Of a stretch of 64,000 nt of DNA, positions 8,943-18,762 are shown piece after piece (position 1 is the stretch's first letter; each line of letters starts with the position of its first letter). The position numbers and the translations under genes were made by a program. Source of the DNA: Paraburkholderia sp. Its GTDB lineage: Bacteria > Pseudomonadota > Gammaproteobacteria > Burkholderiales > Burkholderiaceae. The notes under the pieces were generated by a model. It saw only the letters and a list, made by a program, of their open reading frames with translations. It did not search any database and was not told the DNA's origin. Location of the stretch: positions 62,001-126,000 of the forward strand of contig SCRN01000004.1 in assembly GCA_004322045.1 (NCBI GenBank), in the 5' to 3' direction.

Positions 8943-9308
8943 ATGACGAATGCCGATGCCTCACACCGAGTGGAAATCGAGCCGAACCGCCATCGTTTGC
9001 GCGTCATCCATGGCGGCATCACCATCGCCGACACGCGGCGAGGGTTGACGTTGAAGGAAACGGGCTTGCCCGGCGTCTTCTATTTTCCGCGCGAAGACAT
9101 CAACATGACGCGCCTGCAACGGTCGCAAAGCAAGTCGCACTGTCCGTACAAGGGCGATGCGTCGTACTTCCATTTGCTGACCGAGGAGGACGGCCCGGTC
9201 GTGGATGCCGCCTGGAGCTACGAATCTCCATTGCCCGGCGCCGAAGCGATCAAGGATTGTCTCGCGTTCTATTCGGCGCGAGTCGATCGCATCGATCAGA
9301 CTTCCTAG
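8943..9308 (+). CDS. DUF427 domain-containing protein
   Basis: A 121-aa protein with the compact DUF427 beta fold: RVIHGGITIADTRRGLTLKETGLPGVFYFPREDI, then CPYKGDASYF, then AAWSYESPLPGAEAIKDCLAFYSARVD. The CPYKG and W-x-Y-x-x-P elements are the family signature. Function is unknown. The start at 8943 has a GGGAGGA site upstream. The next gene begins 28 bp after its stop, so the two may share a transcript. Confidence 0.85.
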   Translation: MTNADASHRVEIEPNRHRLRVIHGGITIADTRRGLTLKETGLPGVFYFPREDINMTRLQRSQSKSHCPYKGDASYFHLLTEEDGPVVDAAWSYESPLPGAEAIKDCLAFYSARVDRIDQTS

Positions 9309-9336
9309 CCGCTGCGAGGGCCATCGAGGAACCGCC

Positions 9337-10143
9337 ATGGAATTGACCGACGCGCTGCGCATCCCGCTCGCCCCGTCAGCGGTCCGCGAGGCTTTGCAGG
9401 ACATCGCGCTGTTGCGGGCGAGCCTCGAAAATTGCGAAGCCTTCAGCCGGTTGCCGAGCGGCGAGTACGCGCTGACGCTCACGGTGCCGCTGGGACCGCT
9501 GCGTGCGCGCTACGAGGTGCGCGCGCATCTTGCCGGTTCCGACTCGCGCCAGGTCGGCGGGCAACGCCCGCGCGATACCGATTCGCTGCATCGCACGTTG
9601 AACTTCAAGGCTTGCGCGGCGGGCGTCGGGTCGCTGCGCGGGCAGATCGACGTGACGCTCTCGGATGGCGAGCCTGTCGAAGCAGGTGGCGAACGGAGCG
9701 GCGAACAGACTGGCGAGCGGGCGGGAGAGGCGAATGAAACGCGCATCGACTATTCGGTTTGGGCGACGCTGACGGGGCCGCTTGCGGAGCTGCCGCCGCG
9801 GCAGATCGAAAACGCGCTTCACGATCTCGCCGACGATTTCTTCGCCGAATTCTGCGCAGTGGTCGAAGCCAAACATGGTAGACGTGCGAACCGTGCCGCG
9901 GGCGGTGCGCGGCGTCAGCACGTGTTTCTCAGGCCGATCAGCCTCGCGGGCCATGGACGCAAATCCTGGGAAAACGATGCGGCGGCCGCGCTCGGCGGCA
10001 GAGCCGCGGGTACGCTGGCGTCACTGCGCGGCGCTCACGGGCTGCATCGCGCGTCGCCGCCTCAGGTGATGCCGGCCTGGGCCTGGGTGGTGGCTGTCGT
10101 GCTCGTCGCCGTGTTGCTCTACGCCTCGCACTGGCTCACCTGA
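9337..10143 (+). CDS. CoxG-like SRPBCC protein with C-terminal membrane anchor
   Basis: This 268-aa protein begins with an SRPBCC (START-like) domain resembling carbon monoxide dehydrogenase subunit G: an early LAPSAVREALQDIALLRASLENCEAF, then EYALTLTVPLGPLRARYEV, then the terminal helix LPPRQIENALHDLADDFFAEFCAVVE. A charged linker follows and one hydrophobic helix near the C-terminus (about 247-265) would anchor it in the inner membrane. CoxG proteins are thought to help assemble or tether molybdenum CO-dehydrogenase-type enzymes, but no cox genes are nearby. The Glu/Gly/Thr-rich insert near residues 110-130 appears to be a surface loop. Confidence 0.7.
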   Translation: MELTDALRIPLAPSAVREALQDIALLRASLENCEAFSRLPSGEYALTLTVPLGPLRARYEVRAHLAGSDSRQVGGQRPRDTDSLHRTLNFKACAAGVGSLRGQIDVTLSDGEPVEAGGERSGEQTGERAGEANETRIDYSVWATLTGPLAELPPRQIENALHDLADDFFAEFCAVVEAKHGRRANRAAGGARRQHVFLRPISLAGHGRKSWENDAAAALGGRAAGTLASLRGAHGLHRASPPQVMPAWAWVVAVVLVAVLLYASHWLT

Positions 10144-10173
10144 ACCGGCGAGCCCGTATCCGGGCACCGCGCG

Positions 10174-11154
10174 TCACGTCCCTCGAAATTCACGCCGGTA
10201 GTTCGATGGCGAGGTCTTGAACGCCTCGGCGAAATGCTGGCGCAATGACACGGCCGAACCAAAGCCAGCCGCCTCGGCGATGCCGTCGATGCTCTCGGCA
10301 GTGGTCTCGAGCAATTGCTGCGCGCGAGCGAGCCGTGCAGCAAGCAGCCATGCCCCCACGGTCGTCCCTGTTGCCGACTTGAAGCGCCGCGTGAACGTGC
10401 GGCGGCTCATCAAGGCGCGCTCGGCAAGAGAATCGAGCGAGTGCGATTCGCCCAAGTTTTGCTGCGCCCATTCCAGCAAAGCTGACAAGCGATCGTCGCG
10501 CGCATCGACGCCGACGGGTTGCTCGACGAATTGCGCTTGATTGCCCTGGCGATGCGGCGGCACGACCAGGCGCCGTGCGACATAGTTGGCCGCGCGCGCC
10601 CCGCAGCGGCGGCGCAGCAGATGCAGGCAGCAGTCGAGACTGGCGGCGGTGCCGGCCGAAGTCAGCACGTCGCCGTCGTCGACATAGAGCACGGCCGCAT
10701 CGACGCGAATCGACGGGTACCGGCGGGCGAAGGTCTCGGCCCAGGCCCAATGGGTCGTCGCGGGCCGGCCGTCGAGCACGCCGGCCGCGGCGAGGACGAA
10801 GGCCCCCAGGCACAGGCCGACCATCAGCGCGCCGCGTGCGTGGGCGGCGCGCAGTGCGCCGACGAGCGCGTCGTGCGGTGTTTGATGGGCATCGCGCCAA
10901 CTCGGCACGATGACGATGTCGGCCTCGTCGATCGCATCGAGCCCGTGCGGCGCGGCGATCGTGAAGCCTGCCGTCGTCCGCAGCGCGCAGGGCTCGACGG
11001 CGCAGACGCGCAGGTCGAAGCGCGGCACGCCGCCGCCGCCGTAGTCTTCGCCGAAGACGAGGCAGGGCACGGACAGATGAAATGGGCTGATGCCGTCGAA
11101 CGCGACCACAGCGACGACGGGCGGGCGATCGGGCAAACGTGCGGCGAACGTCAA
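10174..11154 (-). CDS. GlxA-family transcriptional regulator (DJ-1/PfpI domain + AraC HTH)
   Basis: The N-terminal half is a DJ-1/PfpI glutamine-amidotransferase-like domain (VVAVVAFDGISPFHLS, IVIVPSW, GLCLGAFVLAAAG with Cys at the nucleophile elbow, TTHWAW). The C-terminal about 100 residues are a double AraC-type HTH (LAERALMSRRTFTRRFKSATG, GIAEAAGFGSAVSLRQHFAEAFKTSPSNYRREF). Such regulators often control amine or amino-acid catabolism. The start is uncertain: a TTG at 11154 has GGAGG at 11160-11164, while the same frame opens at a TTG at 11172. It is divergent from the isochorismatase-like hydrolase gene about 200 bp away, a plausible target. Confidence 0.87.
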   Translation of the reverse strand: MTFAARLPDRPPVVAVVAFDGISPFHLSVPCLVFGEDYGGGGVPRFDLRVCAVEPCALRTTAGFTIAAPHGLDAIDEADIVIVPSWRDAHQTPHDALVGALRAAHARGALMVGLCLGAFVLAAAGVLDGRPATTHWAWAETFARRYPSIRVDAAVLYVDDGDVLTSAGTAASLDCCLHLLRRRCGARAANYVARRLVVPPHRQGNQAQFVEQPVGVDARDDRLSALLEWAQQNLGESHSLDSLAERALMSRRTFTRRFKSATGTTVGAWLLAARLARAQQLLETTAESIDGIAEAAGFGSAVSLRQHFAEAFKTSPSNYRREFRGT

Positions 11155-11360
11155 GGCGGCCTCCGGGCACAAGGCGAACTAAATCGAAAGAAGGCGAAAG
11201 AAGTCGTGAAGCGGATTGGCCCGATTCTATCGGTATCTGGCGCTAGGGCCACTGTGAAAGCCGGCGCGATCGGGGAACAATGAGGCTCATCCCGTCGCCG
11301 CGCCGCTACGTCCAACGGCGAGGCGGCGCCCTTCAGTCAAGTATCGAAAGGAGTTGAGCC

Positions 11361-11999
11361 ATGACCACGTCCCCGCGCCGCGCACTGATCGTCATCGACG
11401 TTCAAAACGAATACGTCACCGGCGATCTGCCGATCGAATACCCGCCGCTGCAAGTTTCGCTGGCGAACATCGGCCGCGCGATCGACGCTGCGCATGCGCA
11501 ACACGTGCCGGTGATCGTCGTGCAACATCTGTCGCCGCCCGACGCGACGCTATTTGCGAGAGGTTCCGAGGGCGCGGCTTTGCATCCCGTCGTCGCTAGC
11601 CGCGCTTATGATCACTTGATCGAAAAGGGCCTGCCGAGCTCGTTCGCGGGCACGGACCTGGCCGATTGGCTCGCCGCACACGAGATCGATACGCTCGCGG
11701 TCGTCGGTTACATGACGCAGAACTGCAACATATCGACCGTGCTGCATGCGTCCCATGCGGGGATGAAGGTCGAGGTGCTTAGCGATGCGACGGGCGCGCC
11801 GTCGTACGAGAACGAGGCGGGCTACGCAAGCGCGGAAGAAATCCACCGCACGTTCTCCGTCGTGATGCACGCGCGTTTTGCAGCGGTCGTCGGCACGGAC
11901 GATTGGATTGCAGCGGTGAACGATGGCAAGCCGCTCACGGGAGGCTCGATCGCGGCGTCGAACAAGAAGGCGCGCGCCCGCGCGGTTGTCACCGCTTGA
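11361..11999 (+). CDS. Isochorismatase-family cysteine hydrolase
   Basis: A 212-aa single-domain hydrolase. The catalytic triad is visible: Asp13 in VIDVQNEY, Lys89 in IEKGLPSSF and Cys122 in GYMTQNCN, with the usual cis-peptide region before the cysteine. Family members hydrolyse amides or vinyl ethers such as nicotinamide, N-carbamoylsarcosine or isochorismate; the substrate here is unknown. An AAAGGAG site precedes the ATG. The divergent GlxA-type regulator next door suggests amide or nitrogen-compound use, which is inference. Confidence 0.88.
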   Translation: MTTSPRRALIVIDVQNEYVTGDLPIEYPPLQVSLANIGRAIDAAHAQHVPVIVVQHLSPPDATLFARGSEGAALHPVVASRAYDHLIEKGLPSSFAGTDLADWLAAHEIDTLAVVGYMTQNCNISTVLHASHAGMKVEVLSDATGAPSYENEAGYASAEEIHRTFSVVMHARFAAVVGTDDWIAAVNDGKPLTGGSIAASNKKARARAVVTA

Positions 12000-12151
12000 T
12001 GAGGCCGAACGGGGCACTCCCCAATCGACGACGGGCCGCCGCATAGCGTTACGCGACGAGACGGCAAGCGCGCATCATGAACGCTCGCGAGGCGATGGTG
12101 TCGGACGATCTAGCCGTCAAATCGGACGGTTCGATTTTTGGGAGAGTCCAA

Positions 12152-13165
12152 ATGAAAGCGCGTCGCCGTCTTTATTCGCGTGTGGCCGTCGCAAGTGCGA
12201 TCGCCTGTTCCTCGGCATTGGCGGGCTCCGGCGTCGCGCACGCCGAGGATAGCGCCACGAGCATGCCGGTGTCATTCAAGCCGGCGCAGCGAACGGTCGA
12301 TGCCTACGCGGTATTCGGCGACGGCGCCGCGAGCCGGGGCGGCGACATGCATTGGCGCGCATACGAAGTCGGCTTCGGCGATGCCGTGACCGATCACCTC
12401 TCGGTCTTCGTTGCGTATTTGAACGAGGGGCACCCGACCGATCACCACCGCGACGGCTTCGCCGCGCTGGGCGCTTTTCGCTGGCCCATCGGCGAGCGCG
12501 TGGCGTTGGAGTTGTCGGCGGGACCGTACTTCAGCATGGACACGACGCACGTCGATAACGACACGCGTAACGAAAAGCGATGGGGCATGCGCGCCTCGGC
12601 GGCCGTGCGGTACTACCTCGTTCCCAACGGCTTCTTTCTCAAGCTGCAATACAACCACGTCCAGATGATCGACGGGTTCAATTCCGACGCGGTGTTGTTC
12701 GGCATCGGCTCGGACTTTGGCGGCGATCCTAGTCCGGTGCTATCGGACGGCAAAACCCAGGTAAGCGTTTGGGCCGGAACCTCGCAGACCAATCGCCCTC
12801 AAGTGCCCATGGAAAAAGGCTACATGGTCGAAGTCAAGCGGCCGATCGACAACGCGTGGGCGTATTCGGCAAGCTTGATTTACGAAGGCAACAACGGCGT
12901 GGCAGGCAGGAGGGGTGGCGCGGCGCAAGTCTGGTACGTCGCGCCGCTCAAAGGCGGATGGACATTATCGGCAGGCGTCGGCCCGTACCTCTCTTACGAT
13001 CGCGACGAGTCGTCGAGCAAGACGCGGCTCAACGCGTTGCTGAGCGCCCAGGCGACCTACCAGATGACGAAGGATTGGGCCGCGGCGGTACGGTTCAATC
13101 GGGTCGCGAGCGGCAACGATAAAGACCAAGACATGTTCATGGTGGGCTTGGCGCGCAACTTCTAG
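12152..13165 (+). CDS. Predicted outer-membrane beta-barrel protein
   Basis: The protein is 337 aa with a signal peptide (1-31, ending GVAHAE). The rest is rich in alternating aromatic/polar strands (WRAYEVGFGDAVTDHLSVFVAYLNEG, RVALELSAGPYFSMDTT, GFFLKLQYNHVQMID, KDWAAAVRFNRVA) and ends in Phe (LARNF), the usual C-terminal signal of outer-membrane barrels. Parts resemble acyloxyacyl-hydrolase/PagL-like or porin-like barrels, but I cannot assign a family. The ATG at 12152 is chosen because it opens the signal peptide and follows GGAGAG. It is convergent with the TetR regulator gene. Confidence 0.65.
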   Translation: MKARRRLYSRVAVASAIACSSALAGSGVAHAEDSATSMPVSFKPAQRTVDAYAVFGDGAASRGGDMHWRAYEVGFGDAVTDHLSVFVAYLNEGHPTDHHRDGFAALGAFRWPIGERVALELSAGPYFSMDTTHVDNDTRNEKRWGMRASAAVRYYLVPNGFFLKLQYNHVQMIDGFNSDAVLFGIGSDFGGDPSPVLSDGKTQVSVWAGTSQTNRPQVPMEKGYMVEVKRPIDNAWAYSASLIYEGNNGVAGRRGGAAQVWYVAPLKGGWTLSAGVGPYLSYDRDESSSKTRLNALLSAQATYQMTKDWAAAVRFNRVASGNDKDQDMFMVGLARNF

Positions 13166-13211
13166 CGCGGCCCATCGCGTACGGCAGACCCGCCGCTGCG
13201 CGTGCCCGGGT

Positions 13212-13865
13212 TTAACCGCTCACCGCATGTGCCGGCTTGCGCAGCGCCCCGCTCGTGCGCAGGGCGTCGATGCAAGCGTCTATGAAGGCGTCGGTGTGCG
13301 AAGCGAACTCGACCGAAGCGGGCAGCAGCAGCGTGTCGCGCAAGCACCCGCCCACGACGGCGTGCAGATAGAGCGCGCTGCGGCGCGTATCGAGATCGGC
13401 AGGCAATTGCGCTTTCTCCACCGCGAGCAGCAAGTCCTGCTCGATCTTGCCGACGCCTTCGCGCATGCTGGTCTGGTGGCGCTCCTTGACCGGCCCCATC
13501 TCATCGACGAATTCGCATTTCAAAAACAAGATGTCGAACACGCGCCGGCGCCGCGCGTCGTCCGACGCTGCATGCAAACACCATTTCAAGACCGTGGTGA
13601 GGCGGGCCAGCGGATCGTCGCCGTCGAGGTCGTCGGGCCTCGCGCCGAGCTCGTCGAGCGGTAACAGCACGCGGTCGAACATGGCCGTGAACAAGTCCCC
13701 CTTGTTGGCGAAGTGCCAGTAGATTGCGCCCCGCGTGACGCCCGCCTGCGCCGCGATATCTGCGAGCGACGTACGCGATACGCCCTTGTCGTAAAAGACC
13801 TGCTCGGCCGCATCCAAGATGCGGTTGCGCGTTTGCAGGGCTTCTTCCTTCGTTCGTCTGACCAT
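13212..13865 (-). CDS. bpeR: TetR/AcrR-family repressor of the adjacent RND efflux operon (BpeR/TtgR-like)
   Basis: The repressor is 217 aa. The N-terminal HTH (ILDAAEQVFYDKGVSRTSLADIAAQAGVTRGAIYWHFANKGDLFTAMF) is nearly canonical for AcrR/TtgR/BpeR. The C-terminal ligand domain carries the KCEFVDEMGPVKERH-type motif of this subgroup. The gene is divergent from bpeAB-oprB with 419 bp between the start codons, and a palindrome with AcrR-like half-sites lies in that gap. The expected role is a drug-released repressor of the pump and of itself. The name rests on similarity and position. Confidence 0.9.
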   Translation of the reverse strand: MVRRTKEEALQTRNRILDAAEQVFYDKGVSRTSLADIAAQAGVTRGAIYWHFANKGDLFTAMFDRVLLPLDELGARPDDLDGDDPLARLTTVLKWCLHAASDDARRRRVFDILFLKCEFVDEMGPVKERHQTSMREGVGKIEQDLLLAVEKAQLPADLDTRRSALYLHAVVGGCLRDTLLLPASVEFASHTDAFIDACIDALRTSGALRKPAHAVSG

Positions 13866-13988
13866 TTTGCGATGCCCGTGGCGCGGGCGTGAAAGCGCGG
13901 GGGGAGGCCGCCGCCGGCTGCTTTGCTACGAATTTGCTCGAAAAAGCAAGCGTGGCGCGGGCCTGGAATCTTGTGTAACAGATGCCAT

Positions 13989-14018
13989 TTTACATACAGT
14001 CGAGTATGTATATACAAT
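13989..14018 (+). promoter_or_regulatory. Predicted sigma-70 promoter for bpeA
   Basis: TTTACA (13989-13994) is followed after 16 bp by TATACA (14011-14016) or after 18 bp by TACAAT (14013-14018). The spacer is filled by the palindromic operator, so repressor binding would occlude RNA polymerase. This is pattern-based only. Confidence 0.5.
13991..14010. promoter_or_regulatory. Candidate BpeR operator (20-bp palindrome)
   Basis: TACATACAGTCGAGTATGTA has perfect 7-bp arms, TACATAC and GTATGTA, around 6 bp. The arms equal the half-sites of the E. coli AcrR operator upstream of acrAB, though the spacer there is longer. The position between bpeR and bpeA and inside a promoter supports the assignment. 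Confidence 0.7.
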
Positions 14019-14284
14019 ACGCCGCAGCGTTTGAAGCGCCGTGAGTCAAATCGCGGGTAATATCGTCAGTCGTTTGTGCGCGTAAGCCGGCCGTCGTTTG
14101 CCGCCGCTCGCGCGCTCCTTGGCGGCTCGCGCAGCGCCCCCCCACGCGGGGCGCGTGCGATCCTCGCCCATCGGCTGATATCAAGCGTCAAGCGTTTCGC
14201 GACCACCGTCGCGCTGCGCGCCTCGCAGGGGAGGAGGCGCGACAGGATCATTTCGTTCCCAGTCAATAGACCAGAGGTTGCTCC

Positions 14285-15535
14285 ATGCGTGTCCAACCGG
14301 TTCCATTTCGCTTAATCTGCGCCGCGGCGGCGGCTGTCGCGCTCGCAGCGTGCGGACAGAAACCCTCGGCGCCACCGCAGCAAACACCGGAAGTCGGTGT
14401 CTTTACCGTGCAGCCGAGCACCGTGCCGGTGGTCACCGAGCTGCCGGGCCGCACCAGCGCGTTTCTCGTCGCCCAAGTGCGCGCGCGCGTGGACGGCATC
14501 GTGCAGCGGCGCGAATTCACCGAAGGCAGCGAGGTGAAGGCCGGCCAGCGGCTCTATAAGATCGACCCGGCGCCTTATCAAGCCGCGCTCAACAGCGCGA
14601 AGGCGACGCTCGCCAAGGCGCAAGCCAATCTCGCCACCACGACCGCGCAGGCCAATCGCTACAAGGTGCTCGTCGCCGCGAACGCCGTCAGCAAGCAAGA
14701 CTACGACAACGCGGTTGCCGCGCAAGGTCAGGCGCAGGCCGATGTCGCCGCCGGCAAGGCCTCGGTGGAAACGGCTCAGATCAATCTCGGCTATACCGAT
14801 GTCGTCGCGCCGATCTCGGGCCGCACGGGCGTCTCCCAGGTTACGCCTGGCGCCTACGTGCAGGCGAGCCAAGCGACGCTGATGAATACGATCCAGCAGC
14901 TCGATCCGATGTACGTCGATTTGACTCAATCGAGCCTCGATGGCCTGAAGCTGCGCCGCGACGTGCAGGAAGGGCGGTTGAAAACGACCGGCCCGGGCGC
15001 CGCGAAGGTCACGCTGATTCTCGAAGACGGCCGCCCCTATCCGCTGACGGGCAAGTTGCAGTTTGCCGACGTGACCGTCGATCAATCCACCGGCTCGGTC
15101 ACGATCCGCGCGCTGTTTCCGAACCCCAACCGCGTGTTGCTGCCCGGCATGTTCGTGCGCGCGCGCATCGAAGAAGGCGTGAACGAACACGCGATGCTCG
15201 TGCCGCAGATCGGCGTGACGCACGATCAAAAGGGCACGCCGGTCGCGCTCGTGGTCGGTCCCGACAACAAGGTCGCCCCGCGCACGCTCGTCACCTCGGG
15301 CATGCAGGGGCCCAATTGGATCGTCGATAGCGGTTTGCAACCGGGCGACCGTGTGATCGTGCAGGGCACGGAAAAGGTCCATCCCGGCATGCAAGTGAAG
15401 AGCGTGCCGGCCCAATTGCCGGCCGCCGCCGGCGCTTCGGCCACGCCCGCCCCCGCGCCCGCCACGTCAGGCGGCAGCGTGGCTGCGCCTGCCGGCGGCT
15501 CCGCCGCGCCGGCATCCGGCGCGTCTGCAGGTTGA
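14285..15535 (+). CDS. bpeA: RND efflux periplasmic adaptor (membrane fusion protein), BpeA-like
   Basis: The adaptor is 416 aa. A lipoprotein signal ends at LAAC (Cys20). The lipoyl/biotinyl-like halves (PGRTSAFLVAQVRARVDGIVQRREFTEGSEVKAGQRLYKIDP and INLGYTDVVAPISGRTGVSQV) flank an alpha-hairpin (about 95-165) that contacts the outer-membrane channel. Beta-barrel and membrane-proximal domains follow, then an Ala/Pro/Ser-rich tail. It links the inner-membrane pump to the channel. It is first in a three-gene operon and 18 bp ahead of the pump gene. Confidence 0.92.
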   Translation: MRVQPVPFRLICAAAAAVALAACGQKPSAPPQQTPEVGVFTVQPSTVPVVTELPGRTSAFLVAQVRARVDGIVQRREFTEGSEVKAGQRLYKIDPAPYQAALNSAKATLAKAQANLATTTAQANRYKVLVAANAVSKQDYDNAVAAQGQAQADVAAGKASVETAQINLGYTDVVAPISGRTGVSQVTPGAYVQASQATLMNTIQQLDPMYVDLTQSSLDGLKLRRDVQEGRLKTTGPGAAKVTLILEDGRPYPLTGKLQFADVTVDQSTGSVTIRALFPNPNRVLLPGMFVRARIEEGVNEHAMLVPQIGVTHDQKGTPVALVVGPDNKVAPRTLVTSGMQGPNWIVDSGLQPGDRVIVQGTEKVHPGMQVKSVPAQLPAAAGASATPAPAPATSGGSVAAPAGGSAAPASGASAG

Positions 15536-15553
15536 TCACGGAGAGCCCGCTAC

Positions 15554-18500
15554 ATGGCTAAGTTCTTTATCGATCGGCCGATCTTTGCCTGGGTGATTGC
15601 GATCATCCTGATGCTGGCGGGGGTCGCGTCGATCTTCAATCTACCGATCGCGCAGTACCCGACGATCGCGCCGCCTTCGATCCAAATTTCGGCGAGCTAC
15701 CCGGGCGCATCGGCCAAGACGGTCGAAAACACGGTGACGCAGGTCATCGAGCAGCAGATGAGCGGGCTCGACCATCTGCTCTATCTGTCCTCGACAAGCG
15801 ACGACTCGGGCACGGCCACCATCACGCTGACCTTCGATGCCGGCACGAACCCGGACATCGCGCAGGTGCAGGTGCAAAACAAGCTGTCGCTCGCCACGCC
15901 CTTGTTGCCCACTGTCGTGCAGCAGCTCGGCACGAAGGTGACGAAGTCGAGCAGCAGCTTCCTGCTCGTGCTCGCGTTCGTCTCCGAAGACGGCAGCATG
16001 AGCAAGTACGATCTCGCCAATTACGTCGCGTCTCATATCCAAGACCCCATCAGCCGGCTCAATGGCGTGGGGACAGTGACGCTGTTCGGCACGCAATACG
16101 CGATGCGGATTTGGCTCGATCCGCACAAGCTGACCAACTACAGCTTGACGCCGGGCGACGTGGTCACGGCCCTGCAACAGCAAAACGTCCAGATCGCGGG
16201 CGGGCAGCTCGGCGGCACGCCGTCCGTTCCCGGCCAGATGCTGCAGGCGACGATCACCGAGCAGACCTTGCTTCGCACACCGGCGGATTTCGGCAATATT
16301 CAGTTGAAGGTGAATCCGGACGGCTCGCAAGTGCGGATCAAGGACGTTGCGCGCGTGGAACTGGGCGGCGAAACGTACAACTTCGACACGAAGTACAACG
16401 GTCAGCCGACGGCCGGCATGGGCATTCAGCTCGCCACGGGCGCGAACGCGCTGCAGACGGCCAAGGAAGTGCGCGCGAAGATCGACGAGTTGTCGAAGTA
16501 CTTCCCGCACGGTCTCGTCGTGAAGTATCCGTATGACACGACGCCGTTCGTGCGCTTGTCGATCGAGGAAGTGATTAAGACGCTGCTCGAGGGCATCGTG
16601 CTCGTCTTCCTCGTGATGTACCTGTTCTTGCAGAACCTGCGCGCCACCTTGATTCCGACGATCGCCGTGCCGGTGGTGCTGCTCGGCACGTTCGCGATCA
16701 TGAACGTCGTGGGTTTCTCGATCAACGTGCTGTCGATGTTCGGCCTCGTGCTCGCGATCGGTTTGCTCGTCGACGATGCGATCGTCGTCGTCGAAAACGT
16801 CGAACGCGTGATGCGCGAGGAGGGCCTCTCTCCACGCGAGGCCACGCGCAAGGCGATGGGGCAAATCACGGGCGCGCTCGTGGGCGTGGCACTCGTGCTG
16901 TCGGCCGTGTTCGTGCCGGTGGCGCTGTCGGGCGGCTCGGTCGGCGCGATCTATCGGCAGTTCTCGTTGACGATCGTCTCGGCGATGGTGCTGTCGGTGC
17001 TCGTAGCGCTGGTGCTCACGCCGGCGTTGTGCGCGACGATCCTCAAGCCGATCCAGCCCGGCGAGCATGCCGCGACGACAGGCTTCTTCGGCTGGTTCAA
17101 CCGGAACTTCGACAAAAGCCGCGACAAATACCATCGCGGCGTGCATCACGTCATTCGCCGCTCCGGGCGGTGGCTCGTGATCTATCTCGCGGTGATCGTT
17201 GCCGTCGGTCTGCTGTTCGTGCGTCTGCCCAAATCGTTCTTGCCCGACGAAGATCAAGGCCTCATGTTCGTCATCGTGCAGACCCCGACGGGCTCGACGC
17301 AAGAAACGACGGCGCGCACGCTGGCCAATATCTCCGACTATCTGCTCAAGCAGGAAAAGTCGCTCGTCGAATCGGTGTTCACGGTGAACGGCTTCAGTTT
17401 CGCGGGGCGCGGCCAAAACTCGGGGCTCGTGTTCGTGCGGCTGAAGGACTATGGGCTGCGCCAGGGTTCCGACGAGAAGGTGCAGGCGATCATTCAACGG
17501 ATGTTCATGCACTATTCGCGTTACAAGGACGCGATGGTCATTCCGTTCAATCCGCCGTCGATTCCGGAGTTGGGCACAGCGTCCGGCTTCGATTTCGAGC
17601 TGACCGACAACGCGGGCTTGGGCCACGATGCGCTGATGACCGCCCGCAATCAGTTGCTGGGGATGGCGGCCAAAGACCCGACGCTCGCGCTCGTGCGCCC
17701 GAACGGCCTGAACGACACGCCGCAGTTCAAGGTCGACATCGACCGCGAGAAGGCGCAAGCGCTTGGCGTTTCGCCGCAAGCGATCGACCAGACCTTCTCG
17801 GTGGCGTGGGCTTCGCAGTACGTGAACAACTTTCTCGATACCGACAACCGGATCAAGAAGGTCTACGTGATGGCCGACGCGCCGTTTCGCATGACGCCCG
17901 ACGATATGGGCCACTGGTACGTGCGCAATTCGTCGGGCACGATGGTGCCGTTCACTTCGTTCGCCACGGGGCATTGGACTTTCGGTTCGCCCAAGCTCGA
18001 ACGTTACAACGGCATCTCATCGATGGAAATCCAAGGCGCGGCCGCGCCGGGCAAGAGCACGGGCCAGGCGATGCAGGCGATGCAGAAGATCGCGGCCAAG
18101 CTGCCGGCCGGCATCGGCTACTCGTGGACGGGGCTCTCGTTCCAGGAAATCCAATCGGGCTCGCAAGCGCCGATTCTCTACGGCGTGTCGATCCTCGTCG
18201 TGTTCCTGTGCCTGGCCGCACTCTACGAGAGCTGGTCGATTCCGTTTTCGGTCATCATGGTCGTGCCGCTCGGCGTAATCGGCGCGCTGCTCGCCGCGAC
18301 GCTGCGCGGGCTCGAGAACGACGTATTCTTCCAAGTCGGCCTCTTGACGACAGTCGGCCTATCGGCCAAGAACGCGATTCTGATCGTCGAATTCGCGCGC
18401 GAGCTGCAGCGGGGCGAGGGCATGGGGCCTGTCGAGGCAGCGATGGAAGCGGCGCGGCTGCGGTTGCGCCCGATCTTGATGACATCGCTCGCATTCATTC

Positions 18501-18760
18501 TCGGCGTGCTGCCGCTCGCGATCAGCAATGGCGCGGGTTCGGCCAGCCAGCACGCGATCGGCACCGGTGTGATCGGCGGTATGTTGACTGCTACGTTCCT
18601 TGCCGTCTTCTTCATCCCGATGTTCTTCGTCGTGATTCGCGCGAAGTTCGCGGGAGAGGCTGAGGACTCGGACCAAGCAGCACGCCGCGCACAAGAGCAC
18701 CATGCGGCGCCGCATCTGCCGGGTAAGGGCGGGAACCAGAACGGCGACGAAGGACATTGA
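15554..18760 (+). CDS. bpeB: RND multidrug efflux transporter (HAE1 family), BpeB-like
   Basis: A full-length 1068-aa HAE1 pump. It starts [23 protein letters not shown], has twelve predicted transmembrane helices in two repeats, and two large periplasmic loops. The proton-relay region [18 protein letters not shown] (helix 4) carries the adjacent aspartates, and [14 protein letters not shown] (helix 10) carries the lysine. The sequence type ([25 protein letters not shown]) fits BpeB/AcrB rather than AmrB. It exports drugs such as macrolides, dyes or acyl-homoserine lactones in relatives; actual substrates here are unknown. Confidence 0.95.
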   Translation: MAKFFIDRPIFAWVIAIILMLAGVASIFNLPIAQYPTIAPPSIQISASYPGASAKTVENTVTQVIEQQMSGLDHLLYLSSTSDDSGTATITLTFDAGTNPDIAQVQVQNKLSLATPLLPTVVQQLGTKVTKSSSSFLLVLAFVSEDGSMSKYDLANYVASHIQDPISRLNGVGTVTLFGTQYAMRIWLDPHKLTNYSLTPGDVVTALQQQNVQIAGGQLGGTPSVPGQMLQATITEQTLLRTPADFGNIQLKVNPDGSQVRIKDVARVELGGETYNFDTKYNGQPTAGMGIQLATGANALQTAKEVRAKIDELSKYFPHGLVVKYPYDTTPFVRLSIEEVIKTLLEGIVLVFLVMYLFLQNLRATLIPTIAVPVVLLGTFAIMNVVGFSINVLSMFGLVLAIGLLVDDAIVVVENVERVMREEGLSPREATRKAMGQITGALVGVALVLSAVFVPVALSGGSVGAIYRQFSLTIVSAMVLSVLVALVLTPALCATILKPIQPGEHAATTGFFGWFNRNFDKSRDKYHRGVHHVIRRSGRWLVIYLAVIVAVGLLFVRLPKSFLPDEDQGLMFVIVQTPTGSTQETTARTLANISDYLLKQEKSLVESVFTVNGFSFAGRGQNSGLVFVRLKDYGLRQGSDEKVQAIIQRMFMHYSRYKDAMVIPFNPPSIPELGTASGFDFELTDNAGLGHDALMTARNQLLGMAAKDPTLALVRPNGLNDTPQFKVDIDREKAQALGVSPQAIDQTFSVAWASQYVNNFLDTDNRIKKVYVMADAPFRMTPDDMGHWYVRNSSGTMVPFTSFATGHWTFGSPKLERYNGISSMEIQGAAAPGKSTGQAMQAMQKIAAKLPAGIGYSWTGLSFQEIQSGSQAPILYGVSILVVFLCLAALYESWSIPFSVIMVVPLGVIGALLAATLRGLENDVFFQVGLLTTVGLSAKNAILIVEFARELQRGEGMGPVEAAMEAARLRLRPILMTSLAFILGVLPLAISNGAGSASQHAIGTGVIGGMLTATFLAVFFIPMFFVVIRAKFAGEAEDSDQAARRAQEHHAAPHLPGKGGNQNGDEGH

Positions 18761-18762
18761 AG

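Larger units (their letters stand above)
13866..14284. other. bpeR-bpeA divergent control region with long leader
   Basis: The gap is 419 bp. It holds a TACATAC/GTATGTA palindrome and an overlapping promoter for bpeA near 13989-14018. From there to the bpeA start is about 260 nt, which would be an untranslated leader unless another promoter exists. I see no gene, riboswitch or terminator in it. Confidence 0.6.

Noticed and set aside
15641-17974. A 777-codon open frame on the minus strand inside bpeB
   Set aside because: It mirrors the RND pump gene, is His/Arg/Asp-rich without any recognisable domain, and is best explained as a codon-bias shadow.
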